Shown piece after piece: positions 1-5,512 of a stretch of 5,783 bases of DNA. Source of the stretch: CAZVEV01 sp964625865. Lineage in GTDB: Bacteria > Planctomycetota > Phycisphaerae > SM23-33. Below the pieces are notes generated by a model. That model had not been told where the DNA came from and did not search any database. It saw nothing but the letters and a program-made list of their open reading frames with translations. Made by a program: the position numbers and the translations under genes. The stretch lies in contig CAZVEV010000349.1 in the NCBI GenBank assembly GCA_964625865.1, forward strand, positions 1 through 5,783, in the 5' to 3' direction. The stretch's first letter is position 1. Each line of letters starts with the position of its first letter.

Positions 1-62
1 CGCCACACGACCCCCGCCCATCCCAAGCTGCCGCGAAGCGGCTTAGTTCAACAATGTTTATG

Positions 63-87
63 GCGCATGTTGCATAATAACATGCGC
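63..87. repeat. Perfect inverted repeat, 9-bp arms with 7-nt spacer
   Basis: The arms GCGCATGTT (63-71) and AACATGCGC (79-87) are exact reverse complements, separated by GCATAAT. There is no T-tract on either side, so it does not look like an intrinsic terminator. It could be a protein-binding dyad or the stem of a small RNA or mobile repeat; the sequence does not decide. A smaller hairpin, GCCGC-GAA-GCGGC, lies at 30-42. Confidence 0.6.
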
Positions 88-477
88 TCGCCAACCGGGT
101 GAGTTCGGCCTCAACGCCCACGGACATATCTGCTTACAGCAATCCAAGGGCGATAACAGATGCGCGAAAAAGCGCGCGGCCGCCCGGTCAGCCCTGATTC
201 CCGTACAAGGGTATTATACACGCGTCTCGCGACGGAACCACTTCTTCTTCAAGATGTTGTAACCGTGCGAAGGCCAAACTCGGCGTCGAACGCCAGCGAT
301 CGGACCGTGTCATGCGCGCAGTTTTGTAGATATGCGCTCAACGGGAGGTCGTCAGTTGGCTTTGTAATAGTCTTCAGTGGAACGTGTTAAGAGAATATAC
401 GGCCTCTGTTCACCTTGTGAAACTTCAGCTTGCAGGCGCGTGGCACGGCCGTATCGCGGCCGCGTGCGAGTTCGGCA
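88..477. other. Non-coding stretch, no gene recognised
   Basis: About 390 bases hold no open frame that looks like a protein. A 76-codon frame starting with ATG at 160 has a weak AAGGG upstream, but its product is compositionally ordinary for random GC-rich sequence and resembles nothing I recognise. By eye, 200-420 is less GC-rich than the operon. A short TTCAC-CTT-GTGAA dyad lies at 409-421. I see no tRNA, rRNA or CRISPR signal. Confidence 0.5.
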
Positions 478-502
478 GGGGGGGGGCGGGGCCGGTGCGG
501 GG
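478..502 (+). other. G-rich tract with G-quadruplex potential
   Basis: A run of nine G (478-486) is followed by two further GGGG runs (488-491 and 499-502) with short spacers. Splitting the G9 run gives four G-tracts within 25 bases, which meets the usual quadruplex pattern on the + strand. Nothing nearby shows a role for it. A long homopolymer is also a place where assembly errors occur. Confidence 0.45.
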
Positions 503-511
503 TTGACAGGC

Positions 512-540
512 GGCCTGGACCCCTCTGTGAGGCTCAGGCC
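512..540. repeat. Hairpin with two stacked stems
   Basis: The outer arms GGCCTG (512-517) and CAGGCC (535-540) are exact complements. Inside them CCTC (522-525) pairs with GAGG (529-532) across a TGT loop, leaving a small internal loop. No T-run follows on either strand, so terminator function is not supported. Confidence 0.5.
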
Positions 541-595
541 GCGTGCTGGCGCCGTGCGAGGAAATCGGTGCTGCGGAGGCGGTCTGGCCTGGCGG

Positions 596-624
596 GTGAA
601 AGTCATGCAGAAAACGCGTATAAT
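596..624 (+). promoter_or_regulatory. Possible sigma-70 type promoter
   Basis: A perfect TATAAT (619-624) lies 17 nt after GTGAAA (596-601), which matches four of six positions of TTGACA. Transcription would start near 631 and run rightwards through the two dyads at 650-674 and 764-788, then into the 3' end of the operon in antisense. No open reading frame follows, so any transcript would be non-coding or the match is chance. Confidence 0.25.
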
Positions 625-649
625 TAGCCAGTTTGGACAGGTCCACAGC

Positions 650-674
650 GCTTTACACTCCGGGAGCGTAAAGG
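650..674. repeat. 25-bp dyad, copy 1 (arm GCTTTACAC)
   Basis: The left arm GCTTTACAC (650-658) and right arm GCGTAAAGG (666-674) flank a 7-nt spacer. Seven of the nine arm positions are complementary. The same arm and spacer length recur at 764-788, so this is a repeated element and not an isolated palindrome. It could be an operator half-site pair or a small extragenic repeat. Confidence 0.55.
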
Positions 675-688
675 AGGTGTAAAGGAGG
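668..688 (+). repeat. 11-bp tandem repeat resembling a doubled Shine-Dalgarno
   Basis: GTAAAGGAGGT (668-678) is followed directly by a second copy missing only the last base (679-688). Each contains AAAGGAGG, close to an ideal ribosome-binding sequence. No start codon with a usable open frame follows: TTG at 705 and GTG at 708 both run into TAG at once. It therefore probably does not act in translation of a protein in this window. Confidence 0.5.
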
Positions 689-763
689 CGGCTGGGATAG
701 GGGTTTGGTGTAGGTGTTTTAGATAAAGTGGGTTATCCGATGTTCTGGCGAGAGGGGGCGTTG

Positions 764-788
764 GCTTTACACGCTGAGAGTGTAAAGC
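764..788. repeat. 25-bp dyad, copy 2, perfect 9-bp arms
   Basis: GCTTTACAC (764-772) and GTGTAAAGC (780-788) are exact reverse complements around a 7-nt spacer, GCTGAGA. The left arm is identical to that of the copy at 650-674, and the two elements start 114 bp apart. A further GTAAAC lies at 792-797. Neither strand shows a T-tract after the stem. Confidence 0.6.
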
Positions 789-830
789 TCTGTAAACACC
801 GGCGGGATGTTCGGGGATTGGGCGAAAAGA

Positions 831-938
831 GGTCGAAGGAGAGTTGTTCAAGGTTGAAGGTCAATCAATTGTAGATTGACGATTTACGATTGTAGATTGG
901 ACGAAGAGACGGTTGAAGGTTGAAGGCCGGAGGTCAGA
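831..938. repeat. Zone of 7-bp periodic repeats downstream of the transporter operon
   Basis: Successive heptamers run in phase in three blocks. Block one, 831-865, has words such as GGTCGAA, TGTTCAA, GGTTGAA and GGTCAAT. Block two, 867-901, has AATTGTA, then four words beginning GATT: GATTGAC, GATTTAC, GATTGTA and GATTGGA. Block three, 911-938, has GGTTGAA twice, then GGCCGGA and GGTCAGA. Phase slips of a few bases separate the blocks. The pattern resembles the short tandem heptanucleotide repeats known from the non-coding DNA of some bacteria, best described in filamentous cyanobacteria. Confidence 0.65.
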
Positions 939-961
939 CGGTCCGTTTCCGGTCCACTACG

Positions 962-989
962 CCCTAACCCCTACACCCTATTCCCTGCC
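962..989. repeat. Four CCCTNNN heptamers abutting the operon's last stop codon
   Basis: CCCTAAC, CCCTACA, CCCTATT and CCCTGCC follow one another without gaps (962-989) and stop 2 bp from the stop codon of the last permease. On the transcribed minus strand they read as repeated TAGGG-type words and would be the first sequence of the 3' untranslated region. No intrinsic terminator (stem plus T-run) is visible between here and position 500. Confidence 0.6.
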
Positions 990-991
990 GT

Positions 992-2326
992 TCACCCCTT
1001 TATCCCGGTCATGGTGACTGAGCGGATGAAGGTCTTCATGGTGAAGAAGAACAGGACGATCAGGGGCAGGGAGAAGACGGTCGAGGCGGCCATCAGGAGG
1101 TGCCATGGCGTCCCGCCGTGGGCGGACTGGAAGGTCTGGAGCGACAGCGAGAGGGTGAACTGCTTCTCGTGGTTCAGGTAGATCAGCGGGCCGAGGAAGT
1201 CCTTCCACGTGCCCAGGAACGTAAACAGGGCGACCATCGCGATGACCGGGCGACTGAGCGGGGCCACCACGTTCCAGAGGATCTCGAGTTCCGAGCACCC
1301 GTCGATGCGGGCCGCGTCGAGCAGGTCCTTGGGGATGCCCAAGAAGAACTGCCTCAGCAGGAAGATGAAAAACGCATTGCCGAACCACGTGGCCACCCAC
1401 AGCGGCTTGAACGTGCCCACCCAGCCGAGGGAGCGGTAGAGCATGTAGACCGGGACCATGGTGACGACGAAGGGGACCATGATGGTCGCCAGCGTCAGGG
1501 CGAACAGGGCCTTTCGCCCGGGGAACTCGAGGAAGGCGAACCCGTAGGCGACGATCACCGACGAGACCACCGTGCCGCAGACGGCCATCAGGCACAGGAA
1601 CAGCGTGTTGCCCAGGCTGCGACCAAAGTGGACGCGTTCCAGCGCGACGGGATAGTTCTCCGGGATGAACTTCGGCGCGGTCCGGATCGCGCTGTCGGGG
1701 ACGATGTCCCACTGGCGGTCGACCTTGACGAACGGCGAGCTGACGGCCCGCGTGTTGGTGTCCTCCGATCGCCACTCGCGCACCAGCCACAGCCCGGCCC
1801 CGTCGGCGGGCGGGGTGATCGTGCGGACCAGGTCGACGGCCACCACGCGCCCGGATCGCAGGTGGAGCGTGCCGGCAGCCGGGTCGTACCGGTTCTTGCT
1901 GCTGTCGGCCAGGACCTTGACCCGCGAGGTCACCGGCGCGTTCATCTGGCGCCGTTCTTCGTCGGTGAACGAGAGGATGTCCTTCCACTTGTCGGGCCCG
2001 AACAGCAGGGTCAGTTCGCCGGCGCTGAAGGGCGTCTCGTCGTTGGCGGGCCTCGGGCGGACGATCCAGAGGGGCCCTTCCTTGGCCAGGTCGATCGGGC
2101 GGCGCGTGACGTCGTATTCCGTGCCGTCGATCACCGCGTGATACCCGGTGGCGACGAAGGCCTTGCGGAGGTTCTCGGGCTTCTGCATGGTCTGGTCGAG
2201 GGGCTTGAGGCTGGTGGCGATCATCCAGACCAGGGGCAGCAGGAAGAACGCCGCCCCGGTGGCCAGGACCAGATGGATCACCGTCCGCCGGCCCCACGTC
2301 GCCTTCCTTTCACCTACTGAAGCCAT
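992..2326 (-). CDS. Carbohydrate ABC transporter permease, MalG/UgpE type, with large periplasmic insertion
   Basis: This is an inner-membrane channel subunit of a CUT1-type importer, 444 residues against about 270-300 for the family. It begins with ATG directly after the upstream TAG, with AGGAAGG (2330-2336) as ribosome-binding site. Predicted membrane helices lie near residues 15-38, 238-262, 272-297, 308-330, 361-382 and 409-431. The cytoplasmic EAA loop that docks the ATPase is at about 335-360, with DAARIDG followed by a proline at 356. Family-typical words PKFIPENYP (218-226) and SLGNTLF (237-243) mark where the core resumes after the first helix. Residues about 50-218 are an insertion between helices 1 and 2, polar and probably beta-rich, predicted to face the periplasm. 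I do not recognise its fold. The frame is intact and the insertion has the same codon style as the rest, so it is not an assembly artefact on its face. The substrate is unknown. Confidence 0.93.
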   Translation of the reverse strand: MASVGERKATWGRRTVIHLVLATGAAFFLLPLVWMIATSLKPLDQTMQKPENLRKAFVATGYHAVIDGTEYDVTRRPIDLAKEGPLWIVRPRPANDETPFSAGELTLLFGPDKWKDILSFTDEERRQMNAPVTSRVKVLADSSKNRYDPAAGTLHLRSGRVVAVDLVRTITPPADGAGLWLVREWRSEDTNTRAVSSPFVKVDRQWDIVPDSAIRTAPKFIPENYPVALERVHFGRSLGNTLFLCLMAVCGTVVSSVIVAYGFAFLEFPGRKALFALTLATIMVPFVVTMVPVYMLYRSLGWVGTFKPLWVATWFGNAFFIFLLRQFFLGIPKDLLDAARIDGCSELEILWNVVAPLSRPVIAMVALFTFLGTWKDFLGPLIYLNHEKQFTLSLSLQTFQSAHGGTPWHLLMAASTVFSLPLIVLFFFTMKTFIRSVTMTGIKG

Positions 2327-3490
2327 CTACCTTCCTGCGTAATGCACGTGTTTCTTCGAGATACGGAACGCCATCAGCGTCATGGCCACGATCACCAGGA
2401 ACAGCACGGCGGCGACGGCCGACGCGTAGCCGAGACGGTGATACTGGAACGCGTGGTCGTAGACGAACATGGCGACGAATCGCGTTTTATCCTCGGGTCC
2501 GCCCCGCGTCATGATGTAGGGCTGGGCGAAGACCTGGAACGCGCCGATGATAGCCATCACCACGTTGAACAGGATCACCGGCGAGATCATGGGGATGGTG
2601 ATGTTGCGGGTCTTGGCCCACCAGTTGGCCCCGTCGATATCGGCGGCCTCGTAGAGTTCGGCGGGCACGTCCTGGAGCTTGGCGAGGTAGATCACGGCCA
2701 TCTGTCCGACGCCCCACATGGACATGATAATCAGCGACCACAGGGCCCACGAGGGGGCGAACGAGACGCCGGCGGGCATGGGATCCCCGTCGGTCAGCCA
2801 GCCGGGGGCGTGGAGCTTCCGCATGTCCTCGGGGCGGAAGACATAGGCCAGCGAGCTGAGCATCGGCAGGACGGTCAGGGCGATCGCGACGACGGCGAGG
2901 AGGGCGAGTATGCGGCGGGGGCGGCCTTGACGGGCCAGCGGTCCCCAGGCCATCAGTCCCAGCGCCGGCGCCGTCAGCAGCCCCAGCGCGCCCCAGCGCA
3001 CCGCGACCGTGCCGGCCTGGAGGGCGTCTATGTCGACGAACAGGCCCGTCCACCAGTCGCCGGCTCGCATGAGCATGCCCAGGATCAGGTTCAGCAGGCC
3101 CGCCTCGGGATTGAATATCCACAGCCAGAGCACCGCTACGACGACGGTGGGCACGAGGTGGGGCAGGTAGAAGATCACGCGATAGAGCGTCTGCCCGCGG
3201 ACGCGCGCGTTGAGGAACATCGCGAGGGTCAGCGCGAGGATCACGCCCAGGGGAATCGCCACCGCCGCGTACATCATCGTCACGCCGAGACACGTGTGGA
3301 AGCGGGGGTCGGCGAGCAGTTCGGCGTAATTGGCCGCCCCGATGAACATCGGGTCCTTCAGCGGCGGGAAGTCGCACAGGCTGAAGTACAGGGCCGCGAA
3401 GAACGGATAGGCGATGAAGAACGTCAGCCCGAGGATCCAGGGCAGGATAAACGAGTAGCCGGCGACGTACTTTCTGCTTCGCCCGGTCAC
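2327..3490 (-). CDS. Carbohydrate ABC transporter permease, MalF/UgpA type, with extra transmembrane pair
   Basis: This is the partner channel subunit, 387 residues against about 290-310 for the usual UgpA-like protein. I start it at GTG 3490, whose bases overlap the TGA of the binding-protein gene as GTGA; GGAGG lies 9 nt upstream. Core helices are near residues 12-37, 70-92, 104-126, 248-270, 303-322 and 354-376. The EAA loop at about 279-300 is well conserved, with LYEAADIDGA then ITIP. IFNPEAGLLN (125-134) and the TRGGP word (328-332) are typical of the family. Between core helices 3 and 4, residues about 140-230 are an insertion. It contains two added hydrophobic segments (about 164-184 and 193-214) joined by an arginine-rich turn, which fits a cytoplasmic loop by the positive-inside rule. 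It should assemble with the downstream permease and an ATPase encoded elsewhere. Confidence 0.94.
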   Translation of the reverse strand: MTGRSRKYVAGYSFILPWILGLTFFIAYPFFAALYFSLCDFPPLKDPMFIGAANYAELLADPRFHTCLGVTMMYAAVAIPLGVILALTLAMFLNARVRGQTLYRVIFYLPHLVPTVVVAVLWLWIFNPEAGLLNLILGMLMRAGDWWTGLFVDIDALQAGTVAVRWGALGLLTAPALGLMAWGPLARQGRPRRILALLAVVAIALTVLPMLSSLAYVFRPEDMRKLHAPGWLTDGDPMPAGVSFAPSWALWSLIIMSMWGVGQMAVIYLAKLQDVPAELYEAADIDGANWWAKTRNITIPMISPVILFNVVMAIIGAFQVFAQPYIMTRGGPEDKTRFVAMFVYDHAFQYHRLGYASAVAAVLFLVIVAMTLMAFRISKKHVHYAGR

Positions 3491-5034
3491 TGGCCGCCCC
3501 CTCCGGTTCGCATGCGGACCCGTGCGCGCTTCTGGGCCAGCAGCTTCGTCAGCCGCTCGCGAACGTCGGCGAGCGTCTTGACGATTTCCTCGCGGCACAA
3601 CTCCTTGACGCGTGCGGTCCGGGCCTCGCCGGTCAGGCCTTCCAGCGGGGCTTCGGGCACCTTCCAGCGCCAGATATGGTCGAACATCTTCTGGATCTCG
3701 TTACCGTACTCCTGCCAGACGATGCTCCGCGGGATGATAAACGAGTGCTCGGACAGGGCCAGGTCGTTGAAGACCTTGTAGTGGCGGTTGGGGTGCGTGC
3801 GGGCGAACTCGCGTGCGGCGTCGTCGGATACGCGGATGGGCAGGTGCTTGCCCTGGAGGCGGCAGATAATCGGCAGGCCCTCGGTCTGGACGTAGTGGAG
3901 GAACGTCCAGGCCGCCTCGGGATGCGGGCAGCCGCGGGGGATCATCAGCACGTCGTCTTCCATCGCGCTGCGCGGGCCGGGCACGCCCTTGGCGCAGGCG
4001 AAGGGCACCACGCCGTAGTCCAGGTGCGGCTTGTGACGGTCGATAAACGCCGGAAAATACACGCCGTGAAGCACCATCGAGACCTTCTCGTCGATGAAGG
4101 CGTTCTGGGGCGAGTCGTAGCTGCCGAACCCCTGCTGGAACCGCGTGAGGTTCGTTCGCCCGTAGCGGTTGGCGTAGCTCTTGATCCACTCGAAGGCGCG
4201 GACGTTTTCGGGCAGGTCGGTCGTGATCTCGCCGGTGGCCTCGTCGATGAGCTTGCCCCCGAAGAAGTAGACCCACGACGAATGGAACCAGCCCGGCTCG
4301 GTCGGAATAAAGCCCATGATCCTGGGCGTGCCGTCGTCGTTGAACTCGCTCAGGGCGTCGGCGTAGCGGTCGAGTTCCTCGAACGTCAGGGGCCTCTTGA
4401 TGAAGTCGCGCCCCTCCAGGTCGGTGTCCAGCCCGGCGGCGATCAACTGGTCCTTCTTGTTGGCGAAGTGCTTCTTGTTGTAGAACAGGGCGATCGTCGT
4501 CGGCGTGCTCGGCAGGGCAACGGTCTTGCCCTCGTACTGGCCCAGGCGCAGGTAGTTCAGGATGTAGTGGTCCTCGGTCAGCCCGGACTCAGCCATCAGG
4601 TCGTCCAGCGGCATCAGGGCGTTGGCTTCGGCGAACGGGGCGACGTTGAACATCCACAGCCCCGCCACGTCCGGGGGCGAACCGCCCACGATGGCGAGCA
4701 TGGTTTTGCGGTCGACCTCGGAGGTCTGGAGGCGGTGACAGTAGATCTCCTCCTGGCTGAGGTTGAACGCGTCGACCATCTTCTGGCAGGCCTCGCCCTC
4801 GAAGCTGGCCCACTTCTCCCAGTAGACGATGTGCGTCCGCGCGTTCCAGTTGGCCACGAAGGCTTCTTCCAGATCGCCTTCCGTGCCGAGGGCCTCGTGC
4901 TTCTCGATCCACGCGGTCCTGAAGTAGCCGTGAAGATCGGGATCGAACTCGGACGCTTCGGGGCGGGTCTCCAGACTTGCCACAGCGACCACCGCGGCGA
5001 TGACGACCGCCAGGATGTAGTGAACCGGTCTCAC
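3487..5034 (-). CDS. Extracellular solute-binding protein (family 1) of a CUT1 sugar ABC transporter
   Basis: This captures the solute outside the inner membrane and delivers it to the permease pair encoded next. From GTG 5034 it is 515 residues. Residues 5-20 form a hydrophobic Sec-type signal or membrane anchor. No lipobox cysteine is visible, so it may be periplasmic or anchored by that helix. Family hallmarks in order are: the first strand YWEKWASFEG (71-80); FN at 90-91; GGSPPDVAGLW (117-127); YEGKTVALPSTPTT then YNKKHF (167-190); PLTFEELDRYADAL (215-228); GGKLID with TGEIT (259-271); EKVSMVLHG (316-324); and MIPRGCPHPEAAWTFLHYV (364-382). These fit UgpB/MalE-like clamshell proteins. The tail (about 465-515) is basic and helical, an unusual extension. 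Three cysteines (residues 83, 99 and 347) lie in the folded part. It heads the operon. The ligand cannot be deduced. Confidence 0.93.
   Translation of the reverse strand: MRPVHYILAVVIAAVVAVASLETRPEASEFDPDLHGYFRTAWIEKHEALGTEGDLEEAFVANWNARTHIVYWEKWASFEGEACQKMVDAFNLSQEEIYCHRLQTSEVDRKTMLAIVGGSPPDVAGLWMFNVAPFAEANALMPLDDLMAESGLTEDHYILNYLRLGQYEGKTVALPSTPTTIALFYNKKHFANKKDQLIAAGLDTDLEGRDFIKRPLTFEELDRYADALSEFNDDGTPRIMGFIPTEPGWFHSSWVYFFGGKLIDEATGEITTDLPENVRAFEWIKSYANRYGRTNLTRFQQGFGSYDSPQNAFIDEKVSMVLHGVYFPAFIDRHKPHLDYGVVPFACAKGVPGPRSAMEDDVLMIPRGCPHPEAAWTFLHYVQTEGLPIICRLQGKHLPIRVSDDAAREFARTHPNRHYKVFNDLALSEHSFIIPRSIVWQEYGNEIQKMFDHIWRWKVPEAPLEGLTGEARTARVKELCREEIVKTLADVRERLTKLLAQKRARVRMRTGGGGQ
3500..3504 (-). 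promoter_or_regulatory. Ribosome-binding site deciding the MalF-type permease start
   Basis: GGAGG on the minus strand lies 9 nt before GTG 3490. Upstream in-frame starts, as far as 3598, would add a long arginine-rich segment lying wholly within the binding-protein gene and unlike the family. The GTG overlapping the stop codon is therefore preferred. Confidence 0.7.
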
Positions 5035-5043
5035 AAGCCGAAG

Positions 5044-5048
5044 CCTTT
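5044..5048 (-). promoter_or_regulatory. Ribosome-binding site deciding the binding-protein start
   Basis: AAAGG on the minus strand lies 9 nt before GTG 5034, and the hydrophobic signal segment begins five residues after that start. The frame stays open to a TTG at 5127, but the extra 31 codons would run through the heptamer array and put a charged stretch before the signal segment. Confidence 0.6.
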
Positions 5049-5055
5049 CACCCGC

Positions 5056-5090
5056 GATTGACGATCCCCGATCGGCGATCCAGGATTGCA
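5056..5090. repeat. Five GATNNNN heptamers in the operon leader
   Basis: Read on the + strand, five 7-bp words follow without gaps: GATTGAC, GATCCCC, GATCGGC, GATCCAG and GATTGCA. They lie between the predicted promoter and the ribosome-binding site of the binding-protein gene. GATTGAC also occurs in the array downstream of the operon (874-880), in the same strand orientation. Three of the words contain GATC spaced exactly 7 bp apart. Confidence 0.65.
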
Positions 5091-5138
5091 CGATATGCAC
5101 GCGACACCGTAGCACGCGGACAGTCAATGCGTGCGTGA

Positions 5139-5167
5139 AAGATACTCCTCTGCGCCTGCACGGTCAA
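5139..5167 (-). promoter_or_regulatory. Predicted sigma-70 type promoter of the transporter operon
   Basis: On the minus strand TTGACC (5162-5167, five of six consensus bases) is followed after 17 nt by TATCTT (5139-5144, four of six). Transcription would begin near 5132, giving a leader of about 100 nt that contains the heptamer array and the ribosome-binding site. TGCACG occurs twice within it (5087-5092 and 5096-5101) and could be a regulator site, but that is weak. Confidence 0.4.
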
Positions 5168-5250
5168 GCGGGAGGGCGCTTCGGACGGGAATCAAACGAA
5201 GGCGCATTCTCATGCAGAGAGCACTTGGCCGGGGGGGGCTCTGCCACACC

Positions 5251-5454
5251 GTCAACCGCCACCCGTGCACGAAGGCCCTCCACCTCCAGGGCCTGGCGTC
5301 CTGGAAACGCGCCGGCGGCGACCTGTTCGCCGTCTTCTCCTCAACCGGCCGCTACAGCAAGTGGGGCAGTTGGGGCGTCGTGGAAGCCCACGACCAGGAC
5401 CCCGCCACCGCCCCCCAATACCAGGCCCTCATCGAGTTCATCGCCAAGAACCCG
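5251..5454 (+). pseudogene. Remnant of the C-terminal end of a secreted carbohydrate-associated protein
   Basis: About 68 codons in one frame read like the end of a real protein. They include NRHP, then the words GLASWKRAGGDLFAVFSS, YSKWGSWG, DQDPATAPQYQALIEFI and AKNP, with strong GC at third codon positions. From memory this resembles the C-terminal segment of large planctomycete proteins annotated as cellulose-binding or glycoside-hydrolase-like; I could not confirm this by search. Neither end is natural. The bases before about 5250 have no protein-like character, and after 5454 the frame runs on into repeat sequence until TGA at 5623. There is no credible start codon with a ribosome-binding site. 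I read it as a gene fragment left by deletion or recombination, divergent from the transporter operon. Confidence 0.5.
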
Positions 5455-5495
5455 ACGCAGCAGGGCTCACTTTTACCCACATCTCTCGGCAGCGA

Positions 5496-5512
5496 TGAGC
5501 CCAACGGGCTCA
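5496..5512. repeat. Hairpin TGAGCCC-AAC-GGGCTCA
   Basis: A perfect 7-bp stem (5496-5502 with 5506-5512) closes an AAC loop. The loop plus inner pairs, CCAACGG, recur in hairpins at 5603-5616 and, on the other strand, at 5646-5658, with different outer stem bases. It belongs to the same repetitive family as the flanking units. Confidence 0.65.

Noticed and set aside
23..87. Integron attC-like look: a GAA-looped GC stem next to GTTCAAC
   Set aside because: GTTCAAC fits one simple site (RYYYAAC), but no matching GTTRRRY partner lies at the right distance on either strand, and no integrase or cassette gene is present.
160..390. A 76-codon + strand frame with AAGGG upstream
   Set aside because: No recognisable protein character, unremarkable composition and no conserved neighbour. 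A frame of this length is expected by chance in such sequence.
503..531. TTGACA at 503-508 as a promoter -35 element
   Set aside because: At 17 nt spacing the -10 position reads TGTGAG, too far from TATAAT, and it falls within the 512-540 hairpin.
650..788. The GCTTTACAC dyads as a pair of tyrosine-recombinase core sites (9-bp arms, 7-bp overlap)
   Set aside because: Geometry fits, but the two 7-nt spacers differ (TCCGGGA and GCTGAGA), whereas recombining sites need identical overlaps. No integrase gene is in the window.
831..938. A CRISPR array in the repetitive spacer
   Set aside because: The repeats are 7 bp, contiguous and degenerate, without 25-40 bp repeats or unique spacers of constant length, and no cas gene is present.
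3491..3598. Longer N-terminus for the MalF-type permease starting at 3598
   Set aside because: The extra 36 residues are Arg/Ala/Gly-rich shadow sequence of the upstream gene. GTG 3490 gives a GTGA overlap, a GGAGG at good distance and a family-like N-terminus.
1100..5061. Long + strand open frames at 1100-2320, 2342-3781 and 3676-5061
   Set aside because: They are antisense shadows of the three GC-rich transporter genes, dominated by Gly, Arg, Glu, Asp, His and Val, and show no family features. The minus-strand frames have clear family motifs, start sites and operon spacing.
5035..5127. TTG at 5127 as start of the binding protein
   Set aside because: It would place the heptamer repeats and the predicted leader inside the coding region and bury the signal segment. 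GTG 5034 has a ribosome-binding site and a correctly placed hydrophobic segment.
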